Of a stretch of DNA of 40,515 nt, positions 23,930 through 30,532 are shown in pieces (the stretch's first letter is position 1; each line of letters begins with the position of its first letter). Made by a program: the position numbers and the translations under genes. The notes under the pieces were generated by a model. It was not told the DNA's origin and ran no database searches. It saw nothing but the letters and a program-made list of their open reading frames with translations. Source of the stretch: Flavobacteriales bacterium (GTDB lineage: Bacteria; Bacteroidota; Bacteroidia; Flavobacteriales_D; Sanyastnellaceae); NCBI GenBank assembly GCA_029242765.1, contig JAQWTJ010000050.1, positions 1 through 40,515 of the forward strand, in the 5' to 3' direction.

Positions 23930-24953
23930 GCGCTTTCCTACGCTGGCACTGGTCTTGGCAGCCGTCGCAATCGCGGTCACGGGTTGCTCAGACGAAGGCA
24001 GCAGCAACTCCAGCAGATCAAGCAACGCTGGCAAGAACACCTCGACCCAACACAGTGAATCTTGGGTGAATAAAGCCCCTTCTTTTTCGGGTGACAGCGC
24101 CTACTCCAACGTTGCCGCACAGGTGGACTTCGGAACCCGTGTCCCGAATTCGCCTGGACACAAGGCCTGTGGTGATTGGCTCATCGAAGAACTCGAAAAG
24201 GCCGGAGCCCAACTTTATGTCCAGGAGGCGTCCGTCACAGCTTTTGATGGCACGGAACTGGCGATTCGCAACATCATCGGGAGCTTCAACCCAGAGGACC
24301 CACGCCGCATCTTACTCTACGCTCACTGGGACACGCGACCATGGGCCGACAACGACACGGTACGCATCCACGACCCCATCGATGGTGCAAACGACGGTGC
24401 ATCTGGTGTCGGTGTGCTCCTGGAAATCGCACGCCTCATCCAGTTGAAGAACCCCCAAACAGGCGTGGACATCGCCTTTTTTGACGCCGAGGACTACGGC
24501 TCACCGTCGTGGGTTCCTGCCGATCAAAAAGAGTACACAGACTGGTGCTTGGGCTCGCAGTATTGGGCTCGCAAACCCCATGTTCCAGGCTATCGCGCCC
24601 GCATGGGCATCCTTCTGGACATGGTGGGCGCCGGCGATGCTGTGTTCAACAAAGAAGGGACGTCCAATGAAATGGCCCCCGGACTGGTGGATCGCGTCTG
24701 GACCATGGCCCACAAGTTGGGACACGGGGACCGCTTCCGTACAGCTGTGACGCCAATCACTGTGGATGACAACCTATTCGTCACCCAATTGGCCCACATT
24801 CCCTCAGTGAACATCGTGCATTATCACATCGCACGAGTGCCGATGGGTTACTTCAAATACCACCACACCCACGGCGACAACATGTCGGTCATCGACCCTG
24901 CCGTACTGCAGGAAGTGGGCGAAGTTGTTGCAGCTATGGTCTGGAACAAATGA
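23904..24953 (+). CDS. Glutaminyl-peptide cyclotransferase-type M28 lipoprotein
   Basis: Predicted lipoprotein that turns N-terminal Gln of exported proteins into pyroglutamate. The 349 residues start with a lipoprotein signal ending AVTGC (Cys28), then an acidic and Ser/Asn-rich linker (CSDEGSSNSS). The M28-type zinc-hydrolase fold follows: LLYAHWDTRPWAD (His141, Asp143), DPIDGANDGASGVGVLLE (Asp164), FFDAEDYG (Glu196/Asp197) and a late HTHGDNM (His323). This pattern fits bacterial glutaminyl cyclases of Bacteroidota better than M28 aminopeptidases, but only an assay would separate them. The start ATG lies within the 3' end of cysS, and no better start lies downstream; the frame itself extends further upstream inside cysS. 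CSDE resembles surface-export signals of Bacteroidota lipoproteins. Confidence 0.87.
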   Translation: MVQVGNLTERFPTLALVLAAVAIAVTGCSDEGSSNSSRSSNAGKNTSTQHSESWVNKAPSFSGDSAYSNVAAQVDFGTRVPNSPGHKACGDWLIEELEKAGAQLYVQEASVTAFDGTELAIRNIIGSFNPEDPRRILLYAHWDTRPWADNDTVRIHDPIDGANDGASGVGVLLEIARLIQLKNPQTGVDIAFFDAEDYGSPSWVPADQKEYTDWCLGSQYWARKPHVPGYRARMGILLDMVGAGDAVFNKEGTSNEMAPGLVDRVWTMAHKLGHGDRFRTAVTPITVDDNLFVTQLAHIPSVNIVHYHIARVPMGYFKYHHTHGDNMSVIDPAVLQEVGEVVAAMVWNK

Positions 24954-25038
24954 CGGTTTTCAACCGCCGGCATAGGGCAATCTGACCGTCGAGGCATTTT
25001 ACGAGGGCGCGTCTAGTGTAGTTTTCGGTTGCCCTCAA

Positions 25039-26961
25039 ATGCCACAGACCACCTCCACCACCAAGCCCTTTTTTGCACTGCTTCTCGCATTGTGCCTAGG
25101 GTTTTCTGGTGCAGCTCTGGAAGGCATTCAGGCCCAATCCATCGTGCTTCACGATGCCGATTCACTCCACCGAACCGGTCAAGACGCGCGGGCGTTGGAC
25201 GCCTACCAAACCGCCGCGCAATTGCACGACCCCTGCGTCCAAGTTCTGGCGTATCAGGGCATTGGCCGAATACACCGCGCTTGGAAGAACCCGCATGATG
25301 CAGAAGCTGCCTTTGGGGAGGCAATGCGTTATAGCGCTCGATGTCAGGGTGTTACAAGTGAGCAGCACCGGCTTGAATGGGCCTTGGCCTTGATAGAAAC
25401 AGGGCAAGCTGAAAAGGCCACCGCTCCGTTAATCGCGCTGGTCGGACTCAACGGCCCCTACGCTCAAGAGGCCCTCCACAATTTAGGACACATCGCCTTT
25501 GACACGGGAGACTTCGAAAAGGCCGCTGATCATTTTTTTGCCCTCGCAGAACGGCTCGACAAGGCCTCGCGCACACTTGCTGCTGAAGGGGCCTTTGAAT
25601 GGGGTACGCTCAGTTATTTGCTGGCCTTCCCCGAGGACAAAGGCGGTGAGCAGCGCATCAACGATTGGGTGCAACGGCCCAACTGGGCAACCAAAGCGCC
25701 CGCTCTGCGTTGTGCTCGGCTCGTGCATTGGGCCGGAGTGTTGTATGAGGTGGGGCAAGTGAAGCGGGCCGAGAGGCTACTCGCTGCGATGCCCGAAGAG
25801 GCCGGCCCCAGCCATTTGGCGCGATCCTCAGCCTTGCAAAGCCGAATTCACGAGCGCAAAGACAGGCGTTTGGAGGCCCTCATCAGTTCTGCAGAAGCTG
25901 TAAAGCATGCGCAACGAAGCAAGAACTCAGAACTCATCCAGACCGTGGCCCGGCAGCGCTGCAGGCTACTAAAAGACGAGGGGCGCTACATTGAGGCCTT
26001 GGTGATGCTCACGCTTGCCGACAGTCTGGCCACGGCCACCACTCGCATTGAAAGCTCTGCAGCCAATCGCTTTTGGGAAGAACCCTTTATTCGTGAACTT
26101 GGCGATGCGCGAACGGCGCTGTGGGCGCGAACCGAAAAAATGCAGCGCTTGGGGTTGCTGCTGCTCGCACTGCTGAGTGTATTCACAGGCACACTCGCCG
26201 TGGCCGCCATACGAAGTCGAAAAAAGTTTGCCCGTAAAGCCCAACACTTACAGCGCGTATCGCTGCCTGCAGTTGAAGAACAATTGACTGAATTGGGGCA
26301 ATCAGCTCGGCAAGCAAGCCTCATTTTGAAAGATGCTGCGCTATCGCCGATGCAGAAAAAAGCAGTCGTGGATTTCGAGCTGATCAGCGAACTCTGCACG
26401 GAAAAACTCCAACCATCTGCAGTGAACCTCAGCTCAATTTGCGCTCAAATCGATGCAAAACACACCAAACGTATCGAATGGTCGGTCACGGAGGAGACCG
26501 TCGTCAACAATGACGCTGGGCGCATCGCAAACTTCCTTTCACATCTTCTCGAACGCATCGAAGCTCGTCAAATGAAGGTGGATCTCCGAGCTGCTGGAAA
26601 CAGCTTACATGTGGTTCTCCATAGCTTCTCCGACACGCAGTGGTGGCCACGGGACGTCAGTCTTTTTACAGGAGACAAGCGCGATAAAGACTGGTCGTTG
26701 GTCCGGATGCGCTGCGAACACCTTGGGGGGGGCATTCGCTTAGACTGCGACGCCTCAGGCGCGGGTCAAATGCACGTTTCGTTGCCAAATCTGCGTCCTT
26801 CCAAAGGAAGCGCCCAGTTCTCCAAGACGCCTGGAAACGCGCAGCCGATTCCGCCCGTTGAACCGTTGGGACTATCCTCCTTGATTCACCTCTCGGCTGA
26901 GCAGTCGCTCACGCAGCACGCCACCGACGACACAAAGATGTACATCTTTAGGCCCGGGTGA
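25039..26961 (+). CDS. TPR protein with a membrane helix and a degenerate histidine-kinase-like C-terminus
   Basis: A 640-residue protein built like a Bacteroidota TPR-containing sensor kinase. The signal peptide ends ALEGIQA, with Gln33 predicted mature N-terminus. A long TPR-type region follows to about residue 350 (repeats such as LDAYQTAAQLHDPCVQVLAYQG and AQEALHNLGHIAFDTGDFEK), then one membrane helix at about 371-391 (LLLLALLSVFTGTLAVAAI). The cytoplasmic part is helical with a HATPase-like tail. There is no H-E/D phospho-acceptor box and no N box with paired Asn; the tail WSLVRMRCEHLGGGIRLDCD recalls only the last helix of the ATPase fold. I read it as a pseudo-kinase sensor. Its 3' end overlaps pheS by 14 bases. 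Confidence 0.75.
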   Translation: MPQTTSTTKPFFALLLALCLGFSGAALEGIQAQSIVLHDADSLHRTGQDARALDAYQTAAQLHDPCVQVLAYQGIGRIHRAWKNPHDAEAAFGEAMRYSARCQGVTSEQHRLEWALALIETGQAEKATAPLIALVGLNGPYAQEALHNLGHIAFDTGDFEKAADHFFALAERLDKASRTLAAEGAFEWGTLSYLLAFPEDKGGEQRINDWVQRPNWATKAPALRCARLVHWAGVLYEVGQVKRAERLLAAMPEEAGPSHLARSSALQSRIHERKDRRLEALISSAEAVKHAQRSKNSELIQTVARQRCRLLKDEGRYIEALVMLTLADSLATATTRIESSAANRFWEEPFIRELGDARTALWARTEKMQRLGLLLLALLSVFTGTLAVAAIRSRKKFARKAQHLQRVSLPAVEEQLTELGQSARQASLILKDAALSPMQKKAVVDFELISELCTEKLQPSAVNLSSICAQIDAKHTKRIEWSVTEETVVNNDAGRIANFLSHLLERIEARQMKVDLRAAGNSLHVVLHSFSDTQWWPRDVSLFTGDKRDKDWSLVRMRCEHLGGGIRLDCDASGAGQMHVSLPNLRPSKGSAQFSKTPGNAQPIPPVEPLGLSSLIHLSAEQSLTQHATDDTKMYIFRPG

Positions 26962-27982
26962 ACTGCGCGTTGAAACGCATGTCGTTTTCAAAGAAGAGTC
27001 GTAAATCACCGATTTGCCATTTGAGCATGGCGATGCGCTCGATGCCCATTCCGAATGCAAATCCGCTGTAGACCTCTGGATCAACTCCTGAAGCCTCAAG
27101 CACAGCGGGGTCCACCATCCCACAGCCCATGATTTCAAGCCATCCTGTGCCCTTGGTGATGCGCTTGTCTACCTCCGTTTTCAGGCCCCAATACACATCC
27201 ATCTCGGCGCTGGGCTCGGTGAACGGGAAATAGCTGGGGCGCAGGCGAATCTTCACGTCCGCACCGAACAATTGCTGGGCAAACATCAAGAGTGTCTGTT
27301 TCATATCCGCAAAGCTCACCCCCTTGTCGATGTACAGGCCCTCGACCTGGTGGAAGATGCAATGTGAGCGAGCCGAAATGGCCTCATTGCGGAACACCCG
27401 ACCGGGCATCACCAGGCGGAATGGCGGATCGCGGCGCTCCATCTCGCGCACTTGCACCGAACTGGTATGTGTGCGCAACAACAAATCCGGGTCGCGCTGG
27501 ATGAAAAAGGTGTCCTGCATATCACGAGCCGGGTGCTCTTCTGGAAAGTTCAAGCCAGAAAACACATGCCAATCATCCTCAATCTCAGGGCCGTCCGCCA
27601 CGACAAAACCCATCCGAGCAAAAATGTCTAATATCTCTCTGCGCACCAAGCTCAAAGGGTGATGCGAACCGACCTTGACGCCACCGCTGGGCAAGGTTGG
27701 GTCTTGCCCGCTGGTCTGTGCATCAAATTGCGCGTCCAAGATTGAGGAAGCTTCGTCAAACAGGGTTTGCAGTGCGCCCTTAAACGCGTTGAGAGCTTGG
27801 CCCATCTCGCGCTTCTGCTCGCCGGGCACTTGGCGAAAACGCTCGTTCAAGTCCTTGAGCAGCCCTTGCCTTCCAAAGTGGGTGATGCGAAATTCCTCAA
27901 GAGCTTCAGGCGTCTCCAATGCCTCGGCTTGCGCCTCAGTCAAGAGTCGGTCCAGTTCAACGCGGTCTAAAATATCTGCCAT
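26948..27982 (-). CDS. pheS: Phenylalanyl-tRNA synthetase alpha subunit
   Basis: Catalytic subunit of the alpha2-beta2 enzyme charging tRNA-Phe. The 344-residue protein has a coiled-coil-like N-terminus and the class II core: GFVVADGPEIEDDWHVFSGLNFPEEHPARD, motif 2 with FRNEAISARSHCIFHQVEG, and motif 3 near the C-terminus in FAFGMGIERIAML. The partner pheT is not adjacent: it lies 2.5 kb away on the opposite strand at 30533, which is not rare in Bacteroidota. The cyclophilin gene begins upstream in the same direction (18-base gap), so the two may share a transcript. Confidence 0.97.
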   Translation of the reverse strand: MADILDRVELDRLLTEAQAEALETPEALEEFRITHFGRQGLLKDLNERFRQVPGEQKREMGQALNAFKGALQTLFDEASSILDAQFDAQTSGQDPTLPSGGVKVGSHHPLSLVRREILDIFARMGFVVADGPEIEDDWHVFSGLNFPEEHPARDMQDTFFIQRDPDLLLRTHTSSVQVREMERRDPPFRLVMPGRVFRNEAISARSHCIFHQVEGLYIDKGVSFADMKQTLLMFAQQLFGADVKIRLRPSYFPFTEPSAEMDVYWGLKTEVDKRITKGTGWLEIMGCGMVDPAVLEASGVDPEVYSGFAFGMGIERIAMLKWQIGDLRLFFENDMRFNAQFTRA

Positions 27983-28000
27983 GTCCTGTGGAGCTTGGAA

Positions 28001-28711
28001 CTACTTGAGCACCCGGATGCTCATGACCACATCCTCGAGCGGACGGTTGCTCTGGTCTACCGCTCCGGTGGTCACCGCGTCGATGACCTCTAGCCCTTGG
28101 ATCACTTGTCCGAAAACCGTGTAATTCATATCGAGAAATGCTGTGCCGCCCAAACGACTGTACGCCTCGACCTGATCAGGCATGTAGGCGAAGGGCTCAC
28201 CCGTGGACTCGGTGATGCGAGAGGCAAAAGTGGCCAATTGATTCGGGCTTGTGATGCGGCCCTGGGCGAGGTAGAATTGGGATCCACTCGATGCAAATTC
28301 AGGGTTCACGCGATCGGGTTGGCGCGCAGCGCACAGGGCCCCTTTGACGTGGACGAACCGGCTATCAATTTCTTTAGGTATCGTGTAGCCCGGGCCGCCA
28401 CTTCCCAAACGTGCTCCAGTGGGCGCTTCCTTTGATTTCGGGTCGCCGCCCTGAATCATAAAGTCCTTCATGACACGATGAAACAGCAAACCTTCGTAAA
28501 ACCCTTCATTGACGAGCTTGACAAAATTGTCGCGATGCAATGGGGTTTCATTGAATAGCTCCAGGGTCATGGTGCCAAAAGTGGTCGTGATTTCCACCTT
28601 GACGCGGTCTTCCTGTGGCTCGAATTGGCTTGCTGATTGAGCGAAGCCTGAGCAGACTAGAACGAAAATTGCGGCTGAAGCGAAGATGAATTGAAGAGTT
28701 GAGCGAACCAT
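28001..28711 (-). CDS. Cyclophilin-type peptidyl-prolyl isomerase, exported
   Basis: A 236-residue protein with a signal peptide ending LVCSGFA and Gln25 as predicted mature N-terminus. The cyclophilin domain begins with VKVEITTTFGTMTLELFNET and contains the catalytic Arg in LLFHRVMKDFMIQGGDP, followed by ASSGSQFYLAQG and a late FGQVIQGLEVIDAV. The order is complete, so isomerase activity is likely. It would assist folding in the periplasm together with the PpiD-like protein at 17309. It lies upstream of pheS, and a 75-base gap separates it from a divergent small lipoprotein gene. The start is ATG 28711. Confidence 0.92.
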   Translation of the reverse strand: MVRSTLQFIFASAAIFVLVCSGFAQSASQFEPQEDRVKVEITTTFGTMTLELFNETPLHRDNFVKLVNEGFYEGLLFHRVMKDFMIQGGDPKSKEAPTGARLGSGGPGYTIPKEIDSRFVHVKGALCAARQPDRVNPEFASSGSQFYLAQGRITSPNQLATFASRITESTGEPFAYMPDQVEAYSRLGGTAFLDMNYTVFGQVIQGLEVIDAVTTGAVDQSNRPLEDVVMSIRVLK

Positions 28712-28786
28712 CGGGCGTTTTTTGCGTTATTTGTTCGTTGAACGGGTTGTCGCCATCTTGCGACCCCCAGAACGTGCCACGAAATT

Positions 28787-29197
28787 ATGAAATCGCACCG
28801 CCATTCCCACGCCTTTTGCAACCTTCGTTCAATCGGCGCATCCATCTTCGGTTTTTGTCTTCTAGCCATGGCCTTCACCGGCTGCGTTGAAATCGAAGAC
28901 ACCGTTGCTATCATTTACGTACAAAACAGCTTGGAGGCTCCCGTCCAAGGGGCTGAAGTGCGCCTCTATGCTGTGGGTTCCGCAGACCAAGACTTCATTG
29001 GCGAAGTTCGATTCGACACCACGCAAGTGACCAATGCCGCGGGCAGCGTTTCGTTTGACTTCAGCGAATTCTACGAGCAAGGCCAAGCCGGTTTTGCCGT
29101 TCTGGACATTGCCGTCACCAAAGGATCACTGACGGGCGTGGGGATTATCAAGGTTGAAGAAGAAACCACCAGCGAGCAGACCGTCACGATCGACTGA
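28787..29197 (+). CDS. Small predicted lipoprotein of unknown function
   Basis: A 136-residue protein. The N-terminus has a basic segment and a hydrophobic stretch, FGFCLLAMAFTGC, whose Cys33 would be the lipid-modified residue; Phe at -3 is slightly unusual. The mature part starts CVEIEDTVAIIYVQNSLEAPVQGAEVRLY, which looks like a prealbumin- or Ig-like beta-sandwich of the carboxypeptidase regulatory type, with TNAAGSVSFDFSEF. No enzyme motif is seen. It faces the cyclophilin gene across 75 bases and is followed by the tRNA-Pro region on the other strand. A further ATG at 28868 is too close to the Cys to serve as start. Confidence 0.7.
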   Translation: MKSHRHSHAFCNLRSIGASIFGFCLLAMAFTGCVEIEDTVAIIYVQNSLEAPVQGAEVRLYAVGSADQDFIGEVRFDTTQVTNAAGSVSFDFSEFYEQGQAGFAVLDIAVTKGSLTGVGIIKVEEETTSEQTVTID

Positions 29198-29228
29198 TTG
29201 CTACAAGCGCATACCCCCGTATTTAGTG

Positions 29229-29268
29229 GAAAAAAAAGTGGAAAGCGTAAAAACAACACTTTCCACTT
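29229..29268 (-). terminator. Rho-independent terminator after tRNA-Pro
   Basis: On the minus strand AAGTGGAAAG (29268-29259) pairs perfectly with CTTTCCACTT (29245-29236) across a 13-base loop, and eight T follow (29236-29229). The hairpin begins at the last base of the encoded CCA end of the tRNA, so transcript end and tRNA end touch. On the plus strand the same hairpin lacks a T run. Confidence 0.85.
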
Positions 29269-29343
29269 GGTCGGGATGACTGGACTCGAACCAGCGACCA
29301 CACGTCCCCCAGACGCGTACTCTACCAACTGAGCTACATCCCG
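29268..29343 (-). tRNA. tRNA-Pro (anticodon GGG), CCA encoded
   Basis: Reverse-strand cloverleaf: acceptor CGGGATG pairs with CATCCCG, the D arm is GCTC-AGTTGGTA-GAGT, the anticodon stem CGCGT/ACGTG has loop CTGGGGG giving anticodon GGG, and the T arm is GCTGG-TTCGAGT-CCAGT. The discriminator is A, followed by an encoded CCA (29270-29268). It reads CCC and CCU proline codons. It lies 53 bases downstream of the receiver-CRP regulator stop on the same strand. Confidence 0.95.
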
Positions 29344-29396
29344 ATGATTTCGCTTAGAGGAGCGCGAAAATAGAACAACATTTGGGATGCTGGCGA

Positions 29397-30449
29397 TTAT
29401 TTGCCAGCAAATTGACGAAGGGCAGACTCGTCTAAAATCCGCACAGCACGGCCGTCAAGTTCGACCCAACCGTCGCTCTTGAAGTCCGACAAAGCACGGA
29501 TCAAGCTTTCTTTTGCCGTGCCCACAACACCGGCCAAATCCTCACGTGACATCTCGGGCGAACCCGGATTATCAGCAAAGCGTTCGTGAAGCTCTAACAA
29601 GGCGATAGCTGTGCGCTCGCGAACCGAGGCGTAAGCTAGGGCTAGCAAGCGCTCCTGGTTCTGCTCCACCTCACCTGCGAGCATCCGTACAAAACGCATG
29701 GAAACATCGCGGTTGCGGTGCATCAAATCAAGGAAAACCTGACGAGGGATGGCGTGAATTTCAGCTTCTTCCAACACCTCAGCCGTCGCTCCATATTCGT
29801 CTCCACCGAGCACCTCGTTGTAACCGAAGAATTCACCCGATTTAACCAACTCCACAATGAGCTCTTTGCCGTACGAGTCAGTCCGCAGCACTTTTACGAT
29901 GCCAGAAATAACGTAATACACGTAAAGAGCCTGGTCACCTTCCGTGTAAACCATGCGTTTGGCATCGTACGATTTCGGTTTGTCACCAAGTTCAATTCCA
30001 GGGATACCGGTCTGTTGCGAAGCGTCTTCGATGAATTCCTTCAAACGCGTGGGCGCTTGGCCGTACTCGCGCTGGGTGATCGCACTCTTGCGCAAACGCA
30101 CCTTAATCGTGGCCAGCAAATCTTGCTCAGAAAAAGGCTTGACCAAGTAATCATCTGCACCTGAACTCATACCGCGCCGCACTTCGCCAGCCCCATCACG
30201 CGAAGTCAGAAAAATAAATGGGATGCGCGCAGTTCTGGGGTTCGAACTCAAATAATGCAGCACGCCGTAACCATCGAGTTCGGGCATTTCAACATCGCAC
30301 ACGATCATATCGGGCAATTCTGAATTGGCCATGTCGACACCTTCCTTGCCATCACAGGCCTGAACAACTTGATAGCCAGACAGTTCCAAAATGTCAGCAG
30401 TCGTTCTTCGGAGAAATGCATTGTCCTCAATGAGTAAAATCTTCTTCAC
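29397..30449 (-). CDS. Receiver-CRP/FNR fusion transcription regulator
   Basis: A 350-residue regulator joining three domains. Residues 1-120 are a CheY-like receiver: acidic pair in LLIEDN, phospho-acceptor Asp52 in IVCDVEMPELDGYG, Lys in DDYLVKPFSEQD. Next is a cyclic-nucleotide-binding fold (YYVISGIVKVLRTDSYGKEL and GEFFGYNEVLGG), and last a CRP-type helix-turn-helix (MSREDLAGVVGTAKESLIRAL). It should act as a phosphorylation-controlled CRP-like DNA-binding protein; the effector of the sensor fold is unknown. The GTG start at 30449 places VKKILLIEDN at the N-terminus; an upstream ATG at 30518 would add 23 residues without family likeness. No histidine kinase is adjacent. Confidence 0.9.
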   Translation of the reverse strand: MKKILLIEDNAFLRRTTADILELSGYQVVQACDGKEGVDMANSELPDMIVCDVEMPELDGYGVLHYLSSNPRTARIPFIFLTSRDGAGEVRRGMSSGADDYLVKPFSEQDLLATIKVRLRKSAITQREYGQAPTRLKEFIEDASQQTGIPGIELGDKPKSYDAKRMVYTEGDQALYVYYVISGIVKVLRTDSYGKELIVELVKSGEFFGYNEVLGGDEYGATAEVLEEAEIHAIPRQVFLDLMHRNRDVSMRFVRMLAGEVEQNQERLLALAYASVRERTAIALLELHERFADNPGSPEMSREDLAGVVGTAKESLIRALSDFKSDGWVELDGRAVRILDESALRQFAGK

Positions 30450-30468
30450 GTCGCAGATTTGGTTTCCC

Positions 30469-30476
30469 CAAACATA
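30469..30476 (-). promoter_or_regulatory. Candidate -7 element for the receiver-CRP regulator (TATGTTTG)
   Basis: TATGTTTG on the minus strand matches TAnnTTTG in full and ends 19 bases before the GTG at 30449. A TTC, not TTG, lies 22 bases upstream. A promoter for the divergent pheT must lie in the same 83-base gap but is not clear. Confidence 0.5.
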
Positions 30477-30532
30477 CGCGAGCGCGGGCAGTCGTGGTGA
30501 ATTATCTTGCCGCCGCATACACCCCCTCCCTT

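Noticed and set aside
24953-24970. Hairpin CGGTT-TTC-AACCG after glutaminyl cyclase as a terminator
   Set aside because: The stem is only five pairs and no T run follows it.
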